Of a DNA stretch of 64,000 bases, positions 1 through 10,979 are shown one piece after another. How positions within the stretch are numbered: position 1 is the first letter of the stretch; each line of letters starts with the position of its first letter. The position numbers and the translations under genes are program-made. The notes below the pieces were generated by a model, which saw nothing but the letters and a program-made list of their open reading frames with translations, was not told the origin of the DNA and ran no database searches. Source of the DNA: Akebia trifoliata. Its lineage: Eukaryota; Streptophyta; Magnoliopsida; Ranunculales; Lardizabalaceae. The stretch lies in assembly GCA_017979445.1 (NCBI GenBank), contig CM030717.1, positions 13,626,086 through 13,690,085 of the forward strand. Reading direction: 5' to 3'.

Positions 1-503
1 TGTGGTTTTGAAGGAAGGGCATTTACCTCAATGGATATGCCTCGAGAAATGTGCATTAGGATGGAACAATTTAATGGAAGAACCAGTTAGCATCTTGGCA
101 CAACTTCCTAATTTTGAGATACTTATACTAAATACTAATGTTTACTTGGGAAAGCAGATTGGTTGGGGTGGCAACAACATAAATGAGGGAAGATTAAGTT
201 TTCCAAAACTAAGATTTTTCATTATAAGGAAGATGTTTGAGCTGGAGGAGTTGAGTGAGATATAAAAGGGGGTAATGCCTTGCCTACAAGATCTCGCTAT
301 AGATGAATGCCCAAAGTTGAAAAATCTTCCTATTTGGTTTTCAACATCTCAAATCCTTCCATGATTTCAGAATAAAAAACATGCTAGAGGACTTCATCAA
401 GAGGTTGTGCCACCATCGTGGAGGTGAAATAGTAGAAGAAGGAAAAGAAGAAAGAGGGGACTATTGGATGATCCAACAAATTTCTACTGTTTCAAATACT
501 TAA
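1..503 (+). pseudogene. 3' end of an NLR (CC-NBS-LRR) resistance gene, broken
   Basis: The reading frame open from position 2 encodes leucine-rich-repeat sequence of the kind found at the C-terminus of plant CNL resistance proteins (for example LPQWICL and LAQLPNFEILIL). A TAA at 263-265 interrupts it, but the same frame carries on with PCLQDLAIDECPKLKNLP, a typical last LRR, up to TGA at 362-364. A different frame then gives a plausible C-terminal tail (LKSFHDFRIKNMLEDFIKRL onward) ending at TAA 501-503. So one nonsense codon and one frameshift lie inside otherwise recognisable LRR sequence. The NB-ARC domain would lie to the left, outside the window. NLR proteins are intracellular pathogen sensors; this copy is probably a pseudogene, although only its last part is visible. 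Family assignment is by motif recognition. Confidence 0.72.
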
Positions 504-1844
504 TGGTCCATTAGTGGAGAAGTGCTTTCTATGGAAAGCAATTAATTGAAATCCAAAATTGATTAGTAAGTTTCTCTCTTCACTATACTAACTACATATC
601 CAATGTTTTTTTCTTTTTTGAAAGTAGCAATTATATCTGTTAACCATCTTTTTTTTCTTTTGTTTTGTCAGTTATAAATATCAACAGTTTTAGATGAAAA
701 TTAAAAGAATTTAATTTTATTTATACCCTTTATTGATTTCTCTAGTAAATTTTCGATTGAAAGGTCTCATAAAGATGCTTCGAGTATCTATCATAGCTTT
801 TCGAAAAGGAGATTATGATATTTCAAATTTGGGTGTATTGCTATTAGATAAATTTGTGCACATATAATGTCTTGTCCCTAATATCATTGTTTTAAAATTG
901 ATGAGTTTTAATGCAGTCGAAAGGCACCAAACATCGGCCAATCTCTAATGTGAATAATGCAGTTGTTTTATTTATTTTAAAAAAGCCCGTGTAGATTAAT
1001 ATTTCCAATTAATTTATTTACATCCATAACCTTTTCACCAAAAAAATACTATTATGTGACTCTCTAGATCATTTTTTAACTTGGAATCACTACCTTGATT
1101 ACTTAAAGTAATTGATTTTAAATCCACTAACCTATAAAGACCAATAACTAGATAATTCTAAAATATATAATATAAGATATAAAATGTAAATATCAAATAT
1201 AATATAAAATTTAAAAGTAGGATCTCTACAAGCATGCTTGAATATACTCACTCTATACACTATGCCAACCTAACTAACGTACTCGACTCACTATCATAGT
1301 AGGTTTTTACGAGCCATGTTGTATGATAGTCAACACAACACGCTAATGGCATGATAATTAAATAGATCTTTGACACAACCATCTTAAATTAGGTTACAAA
1401 TTGACACGGTCACAACTCAGAAAACAATTAGCTTGACCCAAATCTACTAACATCTTGTCGTTTTCAACTTGTGTTTGTGGATAATGTTAAGTATTACCAC
1501 CCCTATATCTAGCCCTTCATTTGCCTCTCACAAAACAAATATTTTTTTTTAAATACCATAACTTCTGATAAATAAAATCCAGGATAATGAGCAGGTTGGA
1601 TCATATGTATTATTCGAACCTCGAAATCCTAATTTAAGCTCAGTCCATCTAGTATAAGGTGAATAAAAACATCTATGTTGAAGTCTTAAGTGGACTGCAA
1701 GGCACGCCTACAAGATTTCTTATAAATTATCATTTATTATAAATAGAATTTATCTATTACTTATATAAGAAGAAAAATTCATCGTACAACTTTTTTAATT
1801 GACTAAAATATCCTATATCCTTCTTTAATATATTATTTCTTTAT
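504..1844. other. AT-rich intergenic stretch, no gene seen
   Basis: No ORF, RNA gene or clear terminal repeat is visible. The stretch is AT-rich and full of stops in all frames. Confidence 0.5.
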
Positions 1845-2006
1845 ATGTCCCAGTTCAAAACTCTTCTTCTTCATTTGAAACGTCGCTTCCCCTCTCCACC
1901 TCCCTCACATCTCTTTCTGAGATCAAAACCCTACAACCCCACTTCATTTTCCAAGCGCTCTCCATTTACACTTGAAACTCTTCATTTTACATGTGATTAT
2001 CTTGAT

Positions 2007-2122
2007 CTCATTCTCAATCGATTCAATAATTTCTCCTACAACAAGAAGAAAATTATAATTACCATTCATTCTCAATCGATTCAATAATTTCTCCTACAAG
2101 AAGAAGAAAATTATAATTACCA
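2007..2122. repeat. Two-copy tandem repeat of about 55 bp
   Basis: The block containing TCAATCGATTCAATAATTTC and then AAGAAGAAAATTATAATTAC occurs twice in direct succession with only a few differences. It lies in a pyrimidine-rich leader-like stretch upstream of an ATG at 2258. Confidence 0.8.
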
Positions 2123-3250
2123 CCTTTATTCTAATCCAATCAAGGACCAGATCTCCGCATCAGAAAACCCTAACAACCATATTGAATTTGACAACTTTCG
2201 TGTCTTCTCTCTCTGATTCAATCATCACGATTTCTATTGGATTCTCTATTGCTCAACATGGGAACTGAAGAGTTGGTGAAACTCTTCAACGTTAGGACTC
2301 ATAAATTCAGCGCCGTATTAAACGAAAACCCATGACTCACATCAAGAAGCTTCGTAATGCCGTAAGTCTCCTTCCTCAATTCCATGTATCATTTTTTTTA
2401 AATTAAAAAAATTCATTTTATGTTAATTTGTTTCTCTGTTTGAAGGAGGAGTTGCAAAGAACAAATCTCAAGTCGGAATCCATTAGGGAATCAAGAAAAA
2501 AAAAGACGTTTGTAGGCAAAAGTTGAGCTTCAGTTTCAAGTTTTTCTAATTTTTTTTTTATTTTTTCTTAATTCTGATTTGTTTCTTTTTTAATTTCGGA
2601 TGAATTTGAGGAAAGAAATGGTTATTTTTAGAACTTAAATTTGTGAATTTCTTAATCTCTTTTATTCTGGTTTGTTAATTTTTAATTTGTTTAATTTTTC
2701 TTATTCTGCTTTGTTCTCCTTTTTCTTTTGATGGTACAGGCATCATCAAAGTTGATAAGAAGGTCCATCAGTTTATCTTCTCTCAAATTTTTGAAGTTCC
2801 ATCGTTTTACAGGTTAGTTATTTCCTGATTCTTTATTGGCTATTTTAGGTTCTGTATTTAGGATTTTAAATGTAGCAATCACTTATTTAAAAAGAAAATC
2901 TACAAGTATTGCTAAGATTATTTGATCTTTTTGTGAATATTTTATTCTTGTTTTTCAATGGGTTGCTTTAAAATCCATGTAACATAATTTGCATAACTTC
3001 CTAAAAAATATAAGAAAAATTATGTTATTTAATCTTTTTGTGAATATTTATGTATAAATTTCCTGTGTGGATTGTTTGAATTTTGAAACTTGAACGAAAT
3101 ATGGTCGATTTCAATTGGAGCTTATCTACGGAAAACTGAAATGGAAGGTTAAAAGTTGTTGGTAAATTTCTTGAGGAATTTTAACATCAAAATATTAGAT
3201 TAGTATTTCATAATAAAAAAAAATTCAAAATTATAGGTGAAGGAGAACGA
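2123..3250 (+). other. Unassigned leader-like and exon-like DNA (possible captured gene 5' end)
   Basis: A C/T-rich leader with an AAACCCTAA telo-box-like word precedes ATG 2258, which opens a 25-codon frame (MGTEELVKLF...) stopped by TGA 2333-2335. About 30 bases later a GTAAGT-type donor follows, and two further short coding-like blocks near 2440-2520 and 2735-2812 are separated by T-rich intron-like DNA. This looks like the 5' end of a broadly expressed plant gene with small introns, already decayed. I do not recognise the protein. It lies just upstream of Helitron Rep sequence, so a captured host fragment is possible, but the Helitron boundary was not found. Confidence 0.3.
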
Positions 3251-3351
3251 GGAGAGTAAGCATTAATACTTTTTTTCATCCATTGTGACTTTGTTAGAAG
3301 AGTTCAAAGTTTGATTGATATACACCTATTTGAAGAATGAAAAATGAAAAA

Positions 3352-5308
3352 TGTATTTCTTGTCGAGAATATTACTCTTATTTATTTCAAATAAGAGATT
3401 ATACCAAAACAACATTATTGCATAGTAGTCGATTGTTTTAGCAGTTCATAGTTGATATGTATGTAAAGATCGAAATAACACGATTGGACTACTATTATAA
3501 ATATCAAGATAAAATTCGAGCTGAATTATATCAAGGAATTTTGGATAGTGTGGCTGCTGGTGAAGTTAGGGGTAATAAAGTTGAAAAAAGAATTGTGCTT
3601 ACAGTTTCTTTTGTTGGGGGTCTTTGTGATATGCATCAACGATACTTAAACGCAATGGCTTTGGTACATCATTTTGGGAAACTTGATATTTTCTTGATTA
3701 TTACATGCAATCCTAAATGGGAGAAGATAACTACAATGATGAAGACTTTTGAAAAGACTTTTAATAGGCCAGATTTAACAACCCATGTATTTCGTTCAAA
3801 AATAGAATATTTGAAAAAGACATTATTTAAGGATCAAATATTTGGAAAAGTCACTGCTCATGTTCACGTGATTGAATTTCAAAAAAGAGATCTTCCACAT
3901 GCTCATTTTCTTATTATATTGTAAAATAAATATAAAATATTGACTCTAGATGATTATGATGCTATTGTTAGTGCTAAAATACCATATCCTCAAGTTGATC
4001 ATATGCTTTATGAAAGAGTTGTTAAGCACATGATGCATGGTCCATGTGGACATTTAAGAAAAAATTCTCTATGCATAATCGAGAAGAAAAAATGCAGATT
4101 TCATTATCCAAGATCATTTTATATAAAAGAAAATTCAAGGAGAAGATTCGTATCCTGTTTATCAAAGATAAAATAATGGTCGAACAAGTGAAAGTAAGAA
4201 AAGAATATCTTGACAATAGATGGGTTGTGTCATATAATCCATATCTTCTAAAGAAGTATAATTGTCATACCAATGTGAAAATTTGTTCTTGTACAACAGT
4301 TGTGAAGTACTTATATAAATACATTTACAATGGTCATGATCGCATTGCTGTTCATATAGATCCTGATGGTGTTAAAGAAAAAGTTGACGAAATCCAAAAA
4401 TTTCAAGATACTTGATGGGTTTCTCCTCTAGAGGCAATATGGGAAATATGTGAGTTCAACTTAAATGAAGTATATCCATCTATTACGATTCTACAATTAC
4501 ATTTGTCGAATCAAAATTTGATTACATATTGGAAAAATAAGGATCTGTCACTTTTACTTTGATGAAGACTATATCCATCACGAACAATGTTGATAGAATT
4601 TTTCAGAATAAATACAATTTTTCAGAAGCTCGATAGTATTTTTACAGAGAATTCCCTGAGTATTACGTATGGAATAAAAGTTCACGAATATGAAGTAAAA
4701 AAAAATCTAAATGTGCAATAAGTCAGATAGTTGCTGCAAATCCCTCTAAAGGTGAAAGATATTATTTAAAAATGCTACTTGATCATGTTCGTGGTCCTAC
4801 TTTATATGATTTTTTGTTGACTGTTGATGGTATTTGTTATTCTACTTTTCAAAAATCTGTTGAAAAACATGGTCTATTACATAATGATAATGATATTTTT
4901 TACTGTTTAGAAGAAGTCGTATTATATCAGATACCATTAGCTTTTCGCAGACTTTTTGCTACCATATTAGCCTATTGTGAATCAGATAATGTTAAAACGT
5001 TATGGAAAAAGTTCTTACCATACATGTCTGAAGATTATAATAGGAATGTTCATATATCATCTGAACAACAACGCATCGAAGTATTGCAAGATATAAATAA
5101 TTTTCTCATAAACTTTAGTAAGAAAGTTACAGATTTCAGTTTGCTAGTATTAGAATTGGATGAAAATAATGAAGTATATCATTTCAAGGATATACATGAT
5201 GAGATGGGTGTATTAACTCTTTCAGACAATTACCTTGTACCTGGTTTACTTAACTCGGATCAATTACATGCTTTCATAACTATTATGGATAGAATTAATA
5301 ACAACTAG
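3352..5308 (+). pseudogene. Helitron Rep (HUH initiator) and central region, decayed
   Basis: Sequence from 3352 reads as the Helitron-like N domain: CREYYSYLFQIRD, then QFIVDMYVKIE, DMHQRYLNAMALV and FLIITCNPKWE. The HUH metal-binding motif is LPHAHFLIIL (about 3892-3921). The paired-tyrosine motif is in VVKYLYKYIYNGHDR (about 4300-4344), where the tyrosines of a Rep enzyme would nick and join DNA for rolling-circle transposition. A longer central block (4772-5308) contains HVRGPTLYDFLLTVDG and LRDIN-like sequence usual between Rep and helicase. Lesions: TAG 3439-3441, TAA 3922-3924, a frame change around 4140-4180, TGA 4413-4415 and several shifts between 4560 and 4770. The gene cannot make a full protein. 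Domain identity is firm; age and source are not known. Confidence 0.9.
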
Positions 5309-6640
5309 AGCGATCCATCTTTTTTGTTGATAGTCCAGACAGTATTGGAAAAACATTTTTATATCATGTTTTACTTGCTCAAGTACGTTTAACAAAAGAT
5401 ATTGCTTTACCTACTACAACCTCAGGTGTAACGACTACTATAATGCCTAAGGGACGTACATCACATTCCAGATTTAAAATTTCACTTATTCTTAATCACT
5501 TAAGCATTTGTGTCATTTACAAACAAAGTAGTATCGTAGAAATAATACATGTCTTAAAATTGATTATTTAGGATGAAGCTCCAATTTCAAAGAAATTAGC
5601 AATTGAGTCATTTGAAATGACTCTACAAGATATAATGGATTCATCATTACTTTTCAAAGGGAAGGTTATGATATTTGGTGGGGATTTCAGACAAGTTCTT
5701 CTTGTTGTACACCGGGCTACATGAACACAAGTTGTGGATTCATATTTTGTTAAATCATACTTATGGAAAAAAAAAATTTATTGATAAATATGCGAACTAA
5801 GAGTGATGCTAATTTTTGTAACCTTTTATTACGTATTGGTGATGGTACCGAGGAACGGATTTTTCAAGATGTCAAAATTTCAAATGACATGTTAATAGAG
5901 TATGAGGAAGAAGAGTTATCAAAATCTAAACTCATAAATGCGATCTATCCATTACTAAATGAAAATGGACATTGTTCTCAGTATGTGACAGAAAGAGCAA
6001 TATTGACTACAAAGAACAATTATGTTGATGTTTTAAATGACTTAGTTATTAAAAGATTCCTAGGAGAAGAAATTTATTATTATAATTTTGATTTAATCGT
6101 GGATGAGAAAAACAACAACTACTAGTTGGAGATTTTAAATAGTCTAATGCCTAATGGACTCCCCCCATATAAGTTGATATTAAAACTTAATTTTCCTATC
6201 ATGCTTCTAAGAAACTTAGACCCTTCGAATGGACTTTGTAAGGGAACGCGTCTTATTTGTTGTGATTTTAAAAAAAATGTCATACATGCAGAAATCACAG
6301 TTGACCAATATATTGAAAGACAAGTTCTATTGCCTAGAATTCCAATGTATCCTGTTGAAAATACGAGTATCCTTTTACATTTAAGAGAAGGCAAATTTCT
6401 ATAAGATTAGCTTTTGCAATGACTATAAATAAAGCACAAGGGCAGACTATACAAAATATTGGTATATATTTACTAGAACCTTTTTTTTTCACATGGACAA
6501 CTATACGTAACAATGTCAAAAGGGGTCTCAACGTTAATAACAAAATTTTTAATCAAGCTAATTTTTGACGACAATGAGCCAGGCTATACCAAAAATATTG
6601 TATACAATGAAATTTTTGAGTATGTTTATCAACTTACTAA
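5309..6640 (+). pseudogene. Helitron PIF1-like helicase domain, decayed
   Basis: This continues the preceding Rep relic. Superfamily 1 helicase motifs are recognisable in order: a degraded Walker A (SPDSIGKTFLYHVLLAQ, glycines replaced), a Walker B (DEAPISKK) preceded by an in-frame TAG where a tryptophan is expected, GGDFRQVL, the late block LDPSNGLCKGTRLIC, and the C-terminal AFAMTINKAQGQT near 6408-6446. The frame is split by TGA near 5722, TAG 6123-6125 and a shift around 6400. The last clear helicase-family residues are YTKNIVYNEIFEYV near 6580-6625. In an intact Helitron this domain unwinds DNA 5'-3' during strand transfer. Here it is plainly non-functional. Confidence 0.9.
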
Positions 6641-6739
6641 CCATAGTTTAATAACATCGTTTAAATAGTTAATTTATTCATTGTGTAGATTTATTCTAAT
6701 TTTATAATATGTATTGACTAAATTTTTTAATTTTTGTAG

Positions 6740-8699
6740 GAAATAATTTACAAGATAAAATAAGCAAGTTAAGCTAGACTATCAATATATTTCTACATTG
6801 AATCATAATTCTATAAATTGGACTTTAAAATGTCGTCTTGCACATAAAGTGAGATAAATATGTCTATAATACGATAAAAGGATTTAGATCAATCATGAAA
6901 TTAATTTTCATTGATGAAGATTTTGTAATGTCTATATTATTCTTATTAAAAATTATGAATAAATATTTTTTAATAAATTTATATTAATATTGTTTTATGT
7001 GTATTTGATAAGGCTATCAAATACAAGCTATTATATTCAATGAATCAATTAAATTCTTTGAATTAAATCTAAAATGTAATTCATTTTATTACATTTCTAA
7101 CGGAATTATCAAAGAAACTCCATCGAAGTATAATATAGGAAGTACAGAGTATAAAATCATACTAGACAAGAGAAGCAGATTAGATGAATTTGAAGTACGA
7201 TAATGAGTACTTATATGGTTAAGTGCAATTTTGTAATTTTAGACTCATTGGCAAACTATGCATCATTAGATCAGCCATTTATAAGTAATAATTTAATTCT
7301 ATAATTAAGAACATTAATTTTATAAATAATTAATTATTATCATTATTAATAAAAATAAAATAAAATTATAATAGATATTAATTTTTTCTTATTGTAGATA
7401 TAGTAACTGTCGTAATTGCAATCGATGCATTTGTTAGTACTATTAGAAAAAAAAAAGATGGAATGGAGGTTTTTCGACGTCAAATCACATTAATAGATTC
7501 ATCGTAAGTAAATATATTCTCTAAAATTATTAATTATTTATTTATCTTAAATTGATTTATTACTAATATATATTTTTGAATTTGATAAGTTCATCATCCT
7601 CAATACATTTGACATTATGGGCTAATTTAGCAAAAACTATTGGTGAAAAGCTCAGTCAAATTGTTAAAAGTAATCCTATAATAATTGTAACATCTTTGCA
7701 AGTACAATCATTTAGAGATACGTATTGTAATGTATTTTATTAAGAATTTTGTAATGTAAAAAAATTTCATTTTAATTCTTACATTTAATTAATATATTAT
7801 CTCTCACCATCTTTTTTTTTTTCTTTACAGGATTTACACTTTCTATTACTACAAATTCAATATTAGAGATTAATCCTTTAAATGAAGAAGTCCACAAATT
7901 GAGATAATGGTATAAAATATTTCTATACTTTTTAATTTTTATTTTAATTTGTAAATATCATATTATTTTTTAAAGATTTTAATTCATCTCTCAAAATAGG
8001 TTTAATAAATCTTTTCTAGCTATAGATAAACAAAATTTTGAATTGTTGAAGTGTCAACAAACTATAAAACATGAACAAGTAACATTGAAAGAACTTCTTT
8101 CATTCTCAGAAGATGTTAGACATGTAAGTAAAATAATACTACCATAGCTTAATTATTTTTTAATTTAATAAATTATATTTCGTTTTATTGGTTTATATAT
8201 AATTTTTTATTGATTTTTAACCTTTATTCTAAGTTAAGATAAAAATTATGGAAGTGAACAACACTAAAGACCCATGGTATATTTCATGCAAGATTTACAA
8301 TAAAAAAGTTGTTTAAATTACAGGAAAATATGATTACCATAAATGCAACAAAACGGATGTTAATATTTTATATAGGTAAATTTTATAAAACTTAATAAGA
8401 ATATAATGAAATTATTATTTATAATAATAATAATTATTTATAGTTTTAAATATTAAAAAAAAGCCTTTTAATTGTATTGTTTTAACAGGTATATGTTACG
8501 TTTATATGTAACTAATCATACTGATAAAATTTGGGTGACACCATTTCATAATGAGGTAGAAAAGTTATTCCTATGTAATGTCGATGTTCTTCGAAAATTA
8601 AAGGTAATAAATTTTTTTATTTAAACTACAATGTCAATTTCAAAAATAAATTATTATTATTAATAATAATACTACTACTAAATATAGATTTTAACTAAC

Positions 8700-8745
<46 letters not shown>

Positions 8746-8836
8746 CATTTTCAGGAAGAAGATTTTCTAAAATTCAGCAATGTTTTGGATAGTTGTCTAT
8801 TCAAAAATTATCTTTTTGACATTAAGATACAATAAT
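6740..8836 (+). pseudogene. RPA70-like single-strand DNA-binding gene, intron-containing, decayed (Helitron cargo)
   Basis: Short coding blocks read in order as replication protein A large subunit: WTLKCRLAHK (about 6815), GYQIQAIIFNESIKFF (7018-7200), IDAFVSTIRKK and EVFRRQITLIDSS (7398-7505), IHLTLWANLAKTIGEKLSQI (7590-7722), GFTLSITTNSILEINP (7831-7910), LAIDKQNFELLKCQQ and LKELLSFSEDV (8000-8124), MEVNNTKDPWYISCK (8238-8375), YMLRLYVTNHTDKIWVTPF (8490-8603) and EEDFLKFSNVLDS (8755-8835). Blocks end in GTAAGT/GTAATA-like donors and start after AG, so the exon-intron structure is preserved. Stops and shifts are present (near 6850, 7904, 8316). The zinc-ribbon cysteines are partly lost (CKIY and YHKC in place of CxxC pairs). 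Many plant Helitrons carry RPA-like genes, and the position right after the helicase fits that. Confidence 0.82.
8704..8742. repeat. (TA)n microsatellite
   Basis: About 19 uninterrupted TA units, lying in the last intron-like gap of the RPA70 relic. Confidence 0.95.
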
Positions 8837-8839
8837 ACC

Positions 8840-10660
8840 AAAGTGACAGTTGTGTAAACCTATAATACACGTGTGTGGAAATCAAGAATCGCGACGAATT
8901 ATTATTTTATTTCGATATATAGAGATAATATGGACATTGATCTTTTGAACACCTTATTTGGCTTGATTACTATAACTACAATTACTGATGTATACTTTAT
9001 GGATATCACTATCTTATATATTTGTAGTCGATGATTATGCTCTCATTTGTTCTGGATCTTTTGAGTATATAAGTGAACACGTCATATATGAAATGGCATC
9101 ATGACAATTTTATTTGATTTTTATAAATATATTAATATATTAATATAATAATTTGAAGCATAAATATTACTTATATAAAATTTTAAATGTATGTTACCTG
9201 GTAAGTTATAATTCAACATTTTGTAAATGTAGTTTCAATCCCCATATTTGCCATTTTTTTGTTATCATGAACATCTTTTTCAATTATATCTTAAACAACT
9301 ATGTGACTATCACCATTACATATTGGTAGATGAACTTGTACAATGTCAAGATAGATATGCATCATCAATATAAAGTACCAGGGAGGATCAATTTTAGTGG
9401 ACAAACATACTATGCTAGGCAATTCGCCCTCTTTTTTTTTTTTTTTTGTACCTATTATTCTTTTATCAAATCTTCTGAATTTTTTAAGTTATATAGTGTC
9501 TTAAGTGGGGATCAACTCATGTGTAGAGGATAATGATTCATCAACTAATAACATTTACATCTTTTGTTTTTCCTTAGTGTTTCTTCAATGTTGTTTCATC
9601 CATTTTACAGAAAATTGGAGTCAATTGTATAAAACTAATGTCATGACAGGAGTATAATGAGTAGGAGAATTACAGCTATAATGCCAAGAGTTATTCTTTT
9701 AAAATAATTTAGATATAATACTACACCTCCATTAAAATATTTAGTACATATCTTGCGTTTATTATATATTTCCTTATATATTGGTTGTAACTTCTATCAC
9801 AAACACCATGTAATTCATGGTAAGTTTTGTTATTTTTCCTTCTCTTATGTCCTTGATTTTGAAAACATGTTTGACTGTTTCATAAAAGAAAAATCACCTC
9901 ATCAATTTTAATAAAGCTATGGACTTATTCCGTTATCTTCTTCAATTTTAATATTTTCACTGGACTTAGTTCTATAACTTTTGTAATAAGATATGAACTT
10001 GAGCATTTGTTCTCATTTTAAGTTCTAATATTAGTCTATAGGTTATGTGACTCATGGAAATTGATTCTTGAAAAAACATATGATCCTGAATCCTACTACT
10101 ACATATCTTAAAAATACTTATTGTGAGGGAAAAACTTGATTGTTGAATTTTGTGTTTATGGAGTCAGGATCATATATTTTAACACGAGTAATTTTCCATG
10201 AATCACTAGAACCCAAACTTTCAATTTACAATTCACATTTCTTAAGTTGTAATTGTAAAATGTAAAATAGCTCCAAACCATAGGCTTGCCCTTTGGTTCT
10301 TCTAAACAATATATTTTGAAAACTATTTTTTTTTGTTAGAAATATTACCAATGGAAATTTTCTCCAAGAAGTGTTTTTTTTTTATTTTGTTTTTGTGTCA
10401 AAATTATTAAGAATTTTCATCTTTGGATTTTTAATTTACATTGAAATTTCAAAAATGGATACAATCGTTCTAGATTTTGTATTCTTTGAATACAACTAAG
10501 CACCAAGAAGATTTATGAATCTTTGCATCTACATAAAGTTTTCATATGATTGTTTTTCATAGATGCCATTTGCTTTTGCAATAAGAAAGTTTCGCAAGAT
10601 TCATTGTAGATATATATTTTTTTTTGAAGGATTCTTCAAGAAATCCCTCATGTGCAGTTT
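8840..10660. other. AT-rich stretch, no gene seen
   Basis: No coding block longer than about 70 codons, no family match and no paired termini. The Helitron 3' end should lie near here or beyond, but I found no convincing hairpin plus CTRR. Confidence 0.45.
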
Positions 10661-10667
10661 AAAAAAA

Positions 10668-10742
<75 letters not shown>
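10661..10742. repeat. Poly(A) followed by (AT)n microsatellite
   Basis: About 25 A residues run straight into about 28 AT units. A poly(A)-(AT) junction could mark an old retrotransposon tail, but no element body is recognised upstream. Confidence 0.9.
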
Positions 10743-10746
<4 letters not shown>

Positions 10747-10807
10747 TTTTAAATAAAAAATGAGTAATTTTAATAAAATTATTATGATAGTTGGTGTCTT
10801 ATGAGTT

Positions 10808-10975
10808 GGCTAACCCTTACCATTAGGGGCTAGTTGAGATGGTAAGGATGATTGAGTGTGCTCCCCAGGTCATACCTACAAATCCTATACACCCATCCAC
10901 TTAAAAGTGGCTATATTAAAATTTTGAACACGACCTAGGGTGGTTGGTACGTGCAGCCTTTCATAGCCAAAAAAA
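10808..10975 (+). mobile_element. Possible tRNA-derived SINE
   Basis: GGGGCTAGTTGAGATGGTAA resembles a tRNA A box in SINE context, and GGTCATACCTACAAATCC about 40 bases downstream is a degraded B-box candidate. The tail is not clear. Weak call. Confidence 0.35.
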
Positions 10976-10979
10976 CAAA

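Noticed and set aside
1845..2087. 80-codon ORF
   Set aside because: Pyrimidine-rich leader-like DNA with a tandem repeat; no family resemblance.
10563..10763. ORF with poly-Lys and Tyr-Ile repeats
   Set aside because: Translation of poly(A) and (AT)n microsatellite.
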